Part shown: positions 1 through 13,600 of the stretch, one piece after another
How positions within the stretch are numbered: the first letter of the stretch is position 1
Layout: each line of letters begins with the position of its first letter
Assembly (NCBI GenBank): GCA_944472155.2
Contig: OX235273.1
Location: 85,058,793-85,122,792, forward strand
Reading direction: 5' to 3'
DNA length: 64,000 nucleotides
DNA from: Trichobilharzia szidati
Lineage: Eukaryota; Platyhelminthes; Trematoda; Strigeidida; Schistosomatidae
The notes under the pieces: generated by a model
The model's database searches: none
The model's input: the letters and a program-made list of their open reading frames with translations, nothing else
What the model was told of the DNA's origin: nothing
Translations under genes and position numbers: made by a program

Positions 1-290
1 TTTAACCGGAGAAATGCTGTCACTATTCTCAGAATTTATTGAATCATTAGGACTTTCGGTGAAATTAAAGTATCTAGTTGAATAATTTGGAGAGAATAAT
101 TCAGCTTGTTGGACAAGAGTTTCAATTAGATTTGTGGACTGACCATCACCAAGTGGATAACGTATATACTGTGGTATAAATATAGGTGATATATGACTAA
201 AACGATTATCCAACAATGGTTCAATACGGAAACCACATGGATCAGTTAAATGGAATAGATTGTACGCTTGATCCACAATCAATCTGAATT
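1..290 (-). CDS. PITPNM: rdgB/PITPNM exon 15 (partial, DDHD)
   Basis: Residues 710-806, cut by the window edge. It contains [20 protein letters not shown] and [10 protein letters not shown], the NLFH-xx-DPC-xx-R-xEPLL block of the DDHD region, then a Ser/Asn-rich stretch. The acceptor is ATGATTAG|AATTC. The exon is open at position 1. Confidence 0.92.
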
Positions 291-3200
291 CTAATCATAG
301 TTACAAAATGAAGAGAGAGAGAGAGAAACCAGTTGCAGAAAAAACACAACAAATTCTATATAAAGGACAAAACATTTACACGAAAAATCTCGTACTTTAA
401 ACATAACTGAAGAGTAAACAAAAGTTTAAAAGAGTCAAATTTCATAATGAAAAAAAAAGATTAGATATTTAATACATTTATTAATGATAGTAATTTATTA
501 TTTTTTTAAAATCTATTGAAGTCGAAGTGATATCCGACTGATTAACCATTGTAACAAAATTATCTGGTTTCAGTGCACTTGAGAGTGTTTCATGAAGAAG
601 AGAAAAAAACGGGTGAGTAAAGCACATCATTGAAGTGCTTTGAAGTATGCAAAAAACAACAACAGATACTAATATTAGTTAGTATGAAAACGTGTTAACA
701 CATTAAAATTGGGGAATTGTATACTACCTATGCTAGTGTGTATATGAAGTTAAATTACACGATCAACAAGTGTTTTAGTGCAGGTTGATAGTAATAGGGT
801 CATCATTTACTTGTACTATGTAGATCAACAATTGTGAAGGAACTTTGTAGACAGTTTAATCTGACTAAAGTGATGGCATGTTAAGTGATTCAGTGGCTGA
901 AATTAAGCTGGGAAATTAAATTTATGAAATGCCAAAATCATCTTAATAGGTTGGTTGCCTCAGTAAGTAAAAATAACGTCTTTTTGGTGTTATTGAGTTT
1001 TCACTGCTGCATAGTTTCCATTTACAAAGCTGACATTGCCGATCTAGATAACATCTTCGGTTCTAATGTCTAAAAATTAAACATTTAATCTCTTTACTGC
1101 TGACATCTTAATTTCAACAGATTTAAACACGATAAGCAAATCAACAAGTAGAGTACACTTGTATATTTTGCCAGCATCCCATAATTTCTTCTTAAGTACA
1201 GAAATTGTTTTTCAAGGAAACTGCCTCCGAAAATGAGGTAGCTTTGTACATCAGTGAACTGATCAGGAGGTTCATTATACATGAAGAAGTCTCAAAAGAG
1301 CAGAAAGTTATTACAAAAACCACTCATGTAGAAAATCCAACGTTTCCAGTTATACCGTCTGAAAAATTCTATAGTTTTTTGTCTTTGAATGTCAACACTT
1401 TGCTATTCTAAACGAAAGACTATAATAAAACTTTTTGAGTAATGTTATCAGAATGAAAACACAACTACACTTTGTCGAAATGACAAAGTATTCAATCAAG
1501 TCCGCTTCAAACGCCCCTCGGCTGTCTGAGCTAAGATCATGTGTAACTCCGTTTCAAACATAACCTTATTAGCACAATTTTACTTTCAGCATATAGAGCC
1601 CCACTGAGTTTTAATCTTCGCGTTAACCAACAAGTAAACATATGAATAAATTGGAATCAATGAATGCATTCGCACTAAATTATGTTTTTTTTTCTAACGT
1701 GGTACTGTAACAAAAGAAGACAAGGGCCAGGCAACAGATCCTTTATTAAGGAAAATCAACACATATTTATAGATTTTAATGTACATTATTGTAGATTATT
1801 GTTAGTAGAAAATATAGTCTTTTGATTGGTTGTTTCTCACAGAAACTTGACCTTGCATCTCTTTGTGGCTCTGTCAGATCAGCCATATGTTAACTGTATC
1901 CGCCTACGCAAAGCCTTTGTTCTCATTTTCTCACCACCAATATTGGGGACATAAACATTGACGTCAATTACTGTCTACCAACTTTGGCTAGCAGCTAGCT
2001 CTCACCACAGTACTAGCATCCATTGGTGAGACCGGCTTGCGTAGTACTACAAGAACAAAAAATATCCCAGATTCCTATATCAGTGATCGCATAGTCAAAG
2101 ACTGAACACCTAAGTGGAACCAAATAGTCTGCGCAAGATGATTTTTAAGAAACAGGCTAAGTGCACTTAGAGCGTTCCATTCAATGAAAATTTACATCAC
2201 CTCCACGAACTATAGCCTCCACCATATATAAATATAAATCTCAAGTACTACATACAAGAGACTACTGAATGACATGCTGAGTGGACCCTCATCCAACGCG
2301 ACGAACTGAAACACACCAAGAGTCAAAGTCCAAAACTGACTACATATAAATCAACTAAAGGAACTATAAAGTAAATAGAGCCAAAAGATAGGAATTTGGC
2401 ACATGATATTTTCACAGTTAACAGATTAACATAGCAATATTCAATACGATAGTTTTTCAAGTATTGGTTTGGTAGGGATTTTGTTGAATTGCATGGAGGA
2501 TTTCATCATGAGCTGACATCAGTTAGAGAACCACTGGAAAACCTGGGAGTACTGGACAGCTGTTTCGTCCTAGTTTGGCACTCTTCATCAGTACGCACCC
2601 ACCGGGATTCGAACCCAGGACCTTCTGGTTACAGCTGTCCAGTACTCCCAGGTTTTCCAGTGGTTCTCTAACTGATGTCAGCTCATGATGAAATCCTCCA
2701 TGCAATACGATAATGTCTAACATAATTAAGTTGTCTCTTAGGATTATTTACAACTGTCTTAAAGTACAGTTAGTCAAGATGCCTCATTAGTGAATGAGGA
2801 AATATTTTGAACCTTTAGTGACGTGAACAAACCCAAGTCGAAATGCAGTCCTGTGATTTGGTTACCAGGAGACAATCAGATAAAAATCAAGATGAACAGT
2901 TTACCTATGTTTTTAATTTACCCTATTTTAAAACCAAGTTATTTATGAAATATATGTAAGCCTCTCACTAATTTTAAGCTGACAGTTTTATACTATTTTT
3001 ATCCGGTCAATAATTTCAAGTAAAGTTAATCATAAGTTTCCTACTCTTTCATGAAATTTAAATCTCTCCACCATCCAATTAAATGTCAGAAAGTGGTATA
3101 GAGAGAAGCTGATTTATATTGTTCTCCTATCGTAAAATAAACAAATGACGAATGCAATTCAATCAATTAGCAGAAAATACCTTGTGAAGAATGGTAAACA

Positions 3201-6200
3201 GCATTGGGTGTATTGTTGGCTAATTGCCATGGTGTTAGACTTGGCAGTTGATTTTGTTGATGACGATAGGCCAAGATTAGACCAACTGGTGAACCCAACA
3301 TGAAGAAATTTTGTACCTAGTGTTTTATTTTTATTGATTTTGTAGATATGAAGAAAACAAACCAAACAGAAAAGAAAAGAAAATTATAAATATACAGTTT
3401 TCTACAATAGAATGCAATTACTAGGTAATACATATCAAGTGATTATATATGTATATGCACAAAATACAGAAGCCGCTAGTTCGAATACCATTGTGATCAA
3501 GTTTTTCGCTTTTATTTCAATTGGCAACTATTATGTAATTATCGGTCAGCAAAACGAAGCCTATATTGCATGATATGTATGACAAACAAAATATAAAGAC
3601 AAAGAGACGGCAGTCGAACAAATACTATCATAGATATGTCAACTAATATAAACAAATATGTTAAGCATAATATGCAAAGTTGCAAATAACACTTGAGGAC
3701 ACAAACAACTGAGGTAAATTCCTTGTTTTTTAAATACCTAAATTACTAAGTGTATATACGACGCATAACTTTGCACTAAAGTGCAGCAGTTCAAGTTGAA
3801 TATGTTGACCACATCCCTTAAACAGACAGTTGCGTCAGCACTTACTGATTGACTAATGATGAAATCTTAGCACGGATACAGGAATTTCGCCTGATATTTG
3901 TCAGCTTGTGTCAAGTTTAGTGCTAGCGTGATATCTGATTATTTACCAAAGGACCTGTGTACTATGCAGCAGTTTGCATCGTCTTGCTTTGCGTCGTAGG
4001 CCATGACTGCTAAAGGTATAAGATATGAAAAGATCAACGGATTTTCACCAAAAATGCCTACATTTATTCTTTTGTCATCTTAGGTGTTGCATTATGACCA
4101 GTCACAACGAGGTTAAGAGTAGATGGAGCTATGAAACTGCTTAGATTGAGATGGGTAACCGTCTATTACGAGCCATCGCCCTCCTCAACGACCACTGTTA
4201 GCGGATTCATGATTATATCGGGAAAGAGTTAGATGTGGCCATTTTCTAGACTGTTGGTGACTGCACAAAATTGATCTCCATAACGCAAATTTATATATTT
4301 CATGTGACCTTCGAGGATCATAAAATCTTCACTAATCTCCATCTTATTATTTATTCTTCTGCACATCTTTGTCCAATGTAGTTTCACTATGTCTCTTTTC
4401 TCTACTTCTGTGTGCTTATCTAAAGTATGATAATCTGTAGTGATTCAATTTCACCCAATGATAATTACGTTTAGTTCATTTACGATGGACTAATAAGATA
4501 ATGGATGATACTGGCCTTATAGGAGGACTCTTTAAAAGGTTTTAAGACATTCAATCTACTCTTCTAATTCATTTATTTTAGAAGTATTTATTCCTGTGCG
4601 TATCTACCGGAGTAAAAACTTGCAAATTACTAGCAGATAAAAAATACACGTAATCAGTGATGAACATTAACTATCACTGACGTAGAGAAATTTAAAAACA
4701 TCGTTTCTCAAGAAAATACCTGAAAGTCTAAAGCACACATGCGACTGCATGATTCAGATTCCCGATCTCGATCACCAGACTGTGATACTTCAGTACCTTC
4801 CGAAATAATTTTTGAATCAGGCTAAAAAAAAATAATAAAAGTATGAGTGTCAGCTCACAGGTTTATTGATGTGAAATCAAAGCTCATTCAAATAACAGTG
4901 GTAAGAAGAAAAATATTAGTAACAAAAATACAACCGTATAAAAGACTACCTGCTCATTCGTTAGTAAGCAGAATTTTTAACCTAAAAAATGGAACACAGA
5001 CTTTCCACTCTAAAAAATTGTCGTAAATATCTGTGTATTTAGTTATCAGTGTCATATATATAAGTGATGTTACGATCAATACAAGTTACAAATAACTATT
5101 GGACAAATTCCATAAAGAATTAAACAAATATTTTTGAACAAGAGAGCAAATAAGTTACAGATATCATAAACAAACTATGATAAGCACAAGATATTTGAAA
5201 AGCTTAATATTGCCAAAGGAGAAGAAATAAAGTGTCGAAAGAAAACAGCTAATCCAATCGAATTACCATCGTCACGAAATACAATCACTGCTTCAATCAG
5301 TAAGCTGAGACACTGACATGTATCTTGAAATCAATCAAACTAATCGAATACTCACCGGTGACTGATAACATGACGAAGTTGTCTGGAGTTCCAATGAGAA
5401 GTCATGACCAATGGGGTTTACGAAGTTCGATATGAGGACAAATACTCACCGATGACACTGGGTGGCGGCAACCCTATATTTCGAAAATCGACAGAAGTTA
5501 AGTTTCATGGGTGACTAGATTCAATCCCCAGTGGCTTACTGATCAACATACTCGCCTTGTAACCTGAAGGCCGTGGGTTCAACCCTCAGTAACGGTCATG
5601 GGCACATAATGCTGAAGAGTCCCAAACTAAGGCGAAACAACTCTTCAGTTCTCCTTTGGTTTTAATAGTCGTCTAACAGATAGAATTTCGTAGTGAAACC
5701 TTACTCGGGACCTATCTAATCTCAAATTCAGTAGTTTAACAGTAGGCGTCTAGAAAAATTACTATCAAACTTGTATGCAACTACATGCTGTGTTCATTAA
5801 AACTAGGAAACAATCAAAATGACTACTGAATTATGCGACTGATTAATTTAAATAAAAATTAAAGTTTCCCGTCAGGTTTATTCGACAGATAAATGTCTTC
5901 TACTAAAATGTACATTGTAAAAGAGGAATTATAGTGAATAAATAAACGAAAGCCTTGTAAAAATTCTGTTTAGAACTGTTCCATCAACCAATCAAGCCTC
6001 AATTGATCACACATTGAATAGAAATCAAAATTTCATACGAATTTCCAGTAATCTTACAAGCATTATATAAAATTTATAAATTATTGAAAAGAACATTATG
6101 ATACATGAATTTATAGGACATCTATTTTTCTTATTTCTAACAACACACTCACCTAGAAAACTTACAGGGCATAAGGTAACTTCACTGGGACTGTTTATTA

Positions 6201-7333
6201 TGGTTGGACTTTTCACCTGCTTATCTGATAGTTTCAGTTTTTGCACGTTGAATTGATCACGGCTGCGTCTTACTCCAATATCTGTTACACTAATATCATT
6301 GTTATTACTGTTGTTATTATTATCACGTGATATTGTCAAATGATTTGTAACTGGCATGCTTAAGAGATCATGTGCTAGTATTGAACCAACACTATCTGCT
6401 ACAATACAAACTGTCCCTGAAAAACCGAATCCTTCAGGAGAACGCAGAAATTCAGCATAATGGGTGTTCAGATTAAATGTCAGTTGTTCTAACATCTGCA
6501 ACCAAATAAAAATATGTACATAAAAGTTAAAATTGCGAAATTGTGAAAAAGCTTGAGGAAATAGTCAAACAATAATATTTACTAGGATATTTCCTTCAGA
6601 CAGATTGATGTCCAAAGTTATACAGTCATAAAATTCCGGCTTGCGACATTGCTGTAGGAAATTCTGTTCAGCAGCTATATACACCACGAACAACTAACAA
6701 ATAGTCTAATAAGTAACGTTAGGTGATTGGAGGCAATCAGCAGGAAACTCTGTACCCAGGGTTTTGCACTTGTTGGCACTAGTCAACAAGATGTACACCT
6801 CTGCAAGCTTGAAGGAATCTATATCTCCTACTAAATGCTACAAGTCCGAGACGCAACTACTACTGAGCGATTCGGGCTGACCATTCAACTCCTACAGGAC
6901 TGTAATGATACTTAGAATACAGCGCTTATTGTCAAAATATTATGTTAATGTTTAGATTTCGAAACATAAAAACGTTTATAATCATGTCAAATATGATCCG
7001 AACATACGAGTGAAAAAAGTATAAATCATTCTTCTCTTTTTAATGCCGACACTAAAGGGATCTAAAGCGGTAAAAACAATATCCTTAGTATACACTTTAA
7101 CATGAAAATGAGATACAGGTGGGTAAACTGATGATTTTTAAATTTACTGTAGGCTATTACAGAATGTGGCTTGTAATAGCAGAGCATGGTATCATAGATA
7201 TAATGTATTGTTCACCTTAATATACTACTGTACTGATAAAGTTCTACTTTCCAAAATATTGAAACAATATTTAGTTGGATGACCTGTTTTACAATCGAAT
7301 TATATACAGTGATGAAAAATTAATTTTAAACTG

Positions 7334-7373
<40 letters not shown>

Positions 7374-10300
7374 CATAGTCTGCTTATTAGACACAACTCA
7401 GATCAGATATCATTAATGTACCGATTCATTTCATTATTAATTTAAAAAGACCAGTATTGACTTGTCTTTTAAACAATACGAAATTAATTGAATAGAAATT
7501 ATGAAACAATCAGATACAATCAAAAGAGAATAAAATACTACATGGATAAGCTTCAGGAAATTTGGCTTGGTACAGAAATCAAAACGTACAAATTAAAGGT
7601 TATAGTAATAGAATCTTTGCGTGACTGACTGGCCTCAACATAGAACTTTGCACAGATGTGCACCAGTTCGAGTTGCCACTCTCCCTCCATCTAGCACACA
7701 AAGCAAGAGAAAAGAGTAAAAGGAAGTTCAAAACAGAGATAATAAACAGAAATATGAGGCAAAAAGAATAGTAATATGAGAGAACAGTAGAGTTTTACTG
7801 GATATAATAAACGAATCTGCACCAGCCATTGAGAATGATTTTGAGCCATGTCACCAATTGTCTACAGTGTTCATTGGTTCTTACCATCCCGAGGACCCCA
7901 ACCAGTCAGGAATTCTACGCTCCCCTATGTGGTTTAAACTAACTGTTGTAGATTTCATTGACTGATGAAGCCATGTTTCGGTTTGACCACCACTGGCTCT
8001 TTTCCAGCCTGATCCATCCTATGTCAGTCAGCCAACATTGTCCATTGTCGAGGAAGGCGATGGCTAGACATGCGTAACGCATGTCCTAACTATCTCAAAT
8101 CGATGTAACTTCACGATCTCGTCAATTGATTTCCCCTCCTTACCTAACACACGACGCCTAACCTCAATATTGCTCGCTCTATTAATACACCTAATACGGG
8201 AGAAGGAACTCAGACACCTATGATCAAGGACAGCTAGCCTTTTCATATCTTCCACTTTCAACGGTCATGTCTCACAGCTAGCGACAAAGGAGGACGGAGT
8301 GGACGTCTGAGCAGTACACACTTCCTTTGGACGACAACCTGATATCATGTTTACGAATATTATAATAAATTAATGTCGGACTGTGGTTCATTGACTTAAG
8401 CACTTAACTTTCAGTCGAATTGTCCTAGGTCCAGGTCCTGTTTTCACCTGCTTTAACCTTGGCAACTGGATAGCATCATCAGCCTTGATACATAACTTAC
8501 AGTCTGGTACATGCAAAATCTGTTCCGGGTAACTGAGTTATATTATATGTTATCGATAACAAATTCATCATTTCCTTTCACTGCATGTAATATCAAAAGA
8601 AGCTGTTTTCCATTATACCGCATACAGGACACACGTGCTTAGCTAAACTTTGTATTAATTACGAAATTCACTACTATAGAGGGTAAGTGAAATAGAATAC
8701 AAAAAGCAACAGGATACGTTGTGTAACTTGAAGTAAAAAGAAATGCACTAGTAAAGTGTATATAGATTTGTATAAACTTTGATTATATTGAACTAATTGA
8801 ACCGAACAATTGTAAAATATTGAGATAGCTATCACATCCTATGAAAAATCGAATAACAAGCTTATCTCATGCATACGATCCTAAGCAAAACAAACTGATG
8901 TTGATTCGGAGAATCTACATCCACCTCCCTGACTGACAAGTATCACTAGATGAGATGTTAATTATAAGTTTGGTTTAACTTTACAGCAGTATACTTCGCC
9001 CTTCTTCACAGATATGAAAAATGACCATCAAAAATGTAGGATTTAAAGAGTCTAGCTGTCTTTGATAATAGGTTTTGCATTCTATATCCTGTGTTAACTG
9101 GTATCATATGGCGCCGAATATTTAGGTTAGGCGTAGAATATTACGTAAGAAGAGTAAGTTAATCAATAAGATTGTGAAGCTACATTGCCTAAGATGGATA
9201 TGGCACATACTATGCATGCCAAGCCTCTCTCTTCTTCGTAGAGCAGTGTTGGCAGAAATCAGATTAGTCTAGAAAAGAAGTAGCGGTAGTCAAATACAAA
9301 CTTGGTAACGAACCAGGAAGTCTCGGCTTTTAACTTGAGTCACGTGAGGGAAGCGCCAACTGACTGTCTGAAGTCTTCGAATAGTAGAAGACTGCAGGTT
9401 ATAGGGCTCAAAATCTTTCTCAAAGGCACAGATGCATTCACTCTTTATGAACTCTTAGATCTTTTAAGTTCTTATTATTCTTCACGTGATTATTTTTCCC
9501 TCGCACAATTCCATTTACTACAGTTTCTTTGCATTTATTTGTTTTCTCGACCTTTATGTGTGCTTTATTGGGTGTGGCAGTATGAACTACTGGACTTTTG
9601 TGCAAAGTTCCAAACTGAAGATTGAAGTCACTTCGTTTAATTTCGTTATCACTAGCAGTATTCGCATTCAGGTAACGAAAATCATAATGTTGAAATTATA
9701 AATCGTAGTTCAGTAACCACAAACACGCAAAGTGTTGCGAAGTTTAACAAGAAATGTGTAATTCTCTAAGAAGCCGAAATACCGCGCGAGAAGCTGAAAC
9801 TTAGTTTCTTTGAAATGCTTTTTTAACATTCTAGACTAGGACCTACATTTACTTTGCCAAGGCTGATGAAACTGCTCGGTTATGCAGCCTGAAGTAGGTG
9901 CAGAAGTCACTGCTTGAAAGTGGAGTCCTCAAGTCCAATAAGCCATATCTCGTAAAAACCTTCAACTCAATCAGTATACACCAGAGATCCCACAGAAAAC
10001 AGATGACTGTCTACGTATGAGATCAAAAACAAACAAAAAAAAGATCAAAGGAATATCTAATAAAAGAGTCCAGAAATATTTGAATGCATTATGCTGTAAT
10101 CAGAATACAAACTGACACGTTTTGTAAACAGTTGGTGTTACAACAACTAGCCTATTGCTTTACCACATCTCATTTAAATAAGTTGAACAACTATTGAGCT
10201 GGCTAAGAAAATCATTAGTAAAAGTGTCCATACTACTGCCAGTCTTTACACATTACAGAAAACAAACTTTTTAACAAGCATATACAACCTGAAATTAGAC

Positions 10301-10618
10301 AAAAAACAAGCAGTATATATATATATGTGCTTTCTGTGATCATGTAATCAGTTATGATTTTCATCGAAGCATACAATACACATTTTACAGTCTTGTTATT
10401 TAAAGGTTAATCTCATTCAGACTGTGTATGTACACTCACACCCACATATGAAGAGAAAACTGAAACAATGAAAAAATGTATGTATGAAAACGGGTTACTA
10501 TGACTTCAGAATCAATGTAGGCGCTTGAATGAACAGAAAGAAAGCGAAAAAGAATAAACAATAGGAATACATAATAAGTATTATAATAACACAAGACTGT
10601 GGAATGTTATGTAAAGCA

Positions 10619-10653
<35 letters not shown>

Positions 10654-13600
10654 TTATCCTCAAATATCGCACCATCTTGTCTGTATTCAGTAAAACGTAT
10701 AGCAGTCTACTAGTGAGTAAAATTTAGAAGTGAAAGGATTGATACAATAACCTGGAGGTTGTTTCTAGAGTCGGGAAAGAAACACGTAGTAGTCAGATAA
10801 AATATAAGGTTTTAAATTTGACACTTTATTTTGTAGACCTACCAAGAAACAGTCTTTAACCTGGAGACCCCATGTTAACTCAATTGTTTTGGCTGTACCG
10901 TATGTTACAGAACTTGAAATAGAAATTAAAAGTATGCCACAGCAGTAGTTCTTTTAAGCGGTAGATCTGAAGACTCGTGTCTAAAGTTTCATCACTAATA
11001 TAATTACATAGAAAGCAAATAGTTTGCGTGTGAGAGATATTCACTTTATCGAGCCTTACATCCTTCTGTTGTCTCTGTGGTTTTTACATACCTTTGACTT
11101 TCTGTCTTTGGAATCCACTTTGGAGTGGCTGTGTTATTTATGTCACACTCCACTATTACTCAGTAATACAATCTGATGTGTTCTAGTAAATATAATTACG
11201 ACTGCATAACTCCTGAAAATAACTTCATCTATGTAATGCTTTAATTTCCTTTATGCCTCATTGGATATATATATATATATATATACACGCACACACATAT
11301 GCAAACGAGTAAAAATTATAGTTACCTGGTACAAAGTATGTTTTTAAAGTTACGACGTATATGAAGAACAATTTAGCTTAGAAGATAAAAGCCCATAAAC
11401 ACCTTTATAAAACTGATTCAGACAATACTAATTAAAACTTGGATATTTATTAGTTAATTGTCGCTGAGGGTAGTTAAGTTTGCTGAGGGTTAACTCTAGT
11501 CTTCCTTTCTAAATGCTATCATGTGTCCACGCGTTCATAACCAATGCTATGTAATTCCTATTCACCGCCTTCAAGCGGTAGTGGGGTTCTCACAAAAGTG
11601 CAAAGGTATATGAGAATTTTCATTATGAGCTGACATTAGTTAGAGAACCATTGGAAAACCTGGGAGTACTGGACAGCTGTTTCGTCCTAGCTTGGGACTC
11701 TTCAACAGTACGCACCCACCAGCTCATGATGAAAATCCTGTAACCAATCAAATCCCTACAAACCAACACTTGAATATCAATGAGATGCTCAATAGCGACT
11801 TGCCCTATTCAGGTAGGTAGTTACCTGGGGTTCTAGTGAGAAGTCGTGACCAGTAGGGTACAGCAGGTCGAGTGTGAGGACAAATACTCACCGAAGACAT
11901 TGGCTAGGAGTCGCGCTATGTCGTGAATTGGCAGAAGTTAGAATTCATGGGCCATTGGATCGGGTCCCAGTGGCTTAATGGTATACGAGCTCGCCTTGTA
12001 ACCAAAAGGCCCTGGGTTCGAATCCCGGTGGGTGCGTGCTGCTGAAGAATCCCAAACTAGGACGAAACAGCTGTCCAGTACTCCCAGGTTTTCAATGGTT
12101 CTCTAACTAATGTCAGCTCATGATGAAAATCCTGTAACCAATCAAATCCCTACAAACCAACACTTGAGTGTATGAGAATGTTAAGCGTTTATAACCTAAC
12201 TAATGGATATCAAAGTCCATCTGCCGCTGCTGCTGCTGGGAGACCCTGATTCCAAATCTATGATGAACATAATCCGAAATGATTCGGTGGCGTATGAAAC
12301 CCATTTTATTGCAAAATGCAAAGCTGTACCAACTAGTAAAGATGTTAGGTGCTTAGTAATAACGACTTTCAAGTTAGTATGGAACACTGTAGGATTATAC
12401 GATATACAAAGATAGGACAGCAGATGTTAACGAATATAGCTTCTTAGCTATTTATACTGATTTATGGAAGAGTTGTGAGGGAAAATACATTTTTCATCCT
12501 ATTGATTTACTTTGTTTAGACTACGTTGTCACTAATTACCTGTAACATTATCAAACAATAGTCCACCGATAAATCTAATAAATATGTTACAAGCGTCATA
12601 GAGATGCCAACAGAGTATGGTATCTGTTGTACTCACGCTGAATGGAAAAAATAGAATCACAGGTGAACTGCACACTATAATTGCTTGTTATACATAATCC
12701 AATGACAAGTTGAAAGAGATAACAACACAAGATAAGCATAAAACTCACTTGATGATAACCAGGAGAATTAATCAGAAACAAAGGAATACTCCCCAAAGGC
12801 ATTATATCCCGTAAAAATTGACTTTCAATAGGTCTATTAAGATCTGGTGTAGTTTTCAGCCTAAAGAAAAAATTAATTAAAGAAGAATATCAAAAATCAG
12901 TTTATATACACATATTTCAATGAGTAACTTTTTCTCTGCAAAAATAAGATTTGAATAGTAAAAAAGAGCATATTCAGAAAATAAATATATCAACATATAC
13001 CTGGAAAACAGACGGAATATTTCACCAATTTCAGTGGGACATGGTACAAGTTTCACAGCTATTCGATTATGCAGTGTTGGATAGTGATTAGCGGTTACTG
13101 TTTCAATTGTCTTTCGAAAAGTCAAGGTATCTGAACGTTTTGTAGTCATATCATATGTCGAATCAAGGATACAACCTAACAGGATAAAGAAAATAATGCA
13201 GTGCTAGAAATGCTAATTTGAAAGCGTCAATTTTTACATAAATGACATGAATAACGAAATATATTTTTGAAGAGAAAATCTACGATGATTTAGAACGTTA
13301 GGTGCGTCTTCAATGCAACAAACTGTGTTAGTAAATCGGACACCAATTAAAAGAAAAATATTAGTTGGAGTAGAAATGAATTAGATAAGCGTTAGTGTTA
13401 GCTATAACTTGGAACTTAGATTCATTGATACTGAATGTTAGTCTAGATTATTTGCATCTTCAAAAAGACAGAGCTCCTCATTACGAAGTATTATGAACAA
13501 CAAACAGATATGTACTAAAGGTCACCAATACGGACCGTTGTAACGGCAGAATACAGAGTAGTACGTGGTAACAGAATTGTTTATTTTCCACAATAATGCA

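Noticed and set aside
2489..2723. Two opposite-strand reading frames with the same peptide ([20 protein letters not shown]).
   Set aside because: They are a by-product of the palindromic SINE, not genes.
6025..6165. Continuation of exon 12 past the splice donor.
   Set aside because: The frame continues to a stop with hydrophobic low-complexity residues, and exon 13 joins in phase with a conserved [14 protein letters not shown] continuation, so this part is intron.
11970..12035. tRNA-like sequence with A and B boxes.
   Set aside because: No full cloverleaf with a plausible anticodon arm, and the sequence recurs within a dispersed repeat; it is a SINE head, not a tRNA gene.
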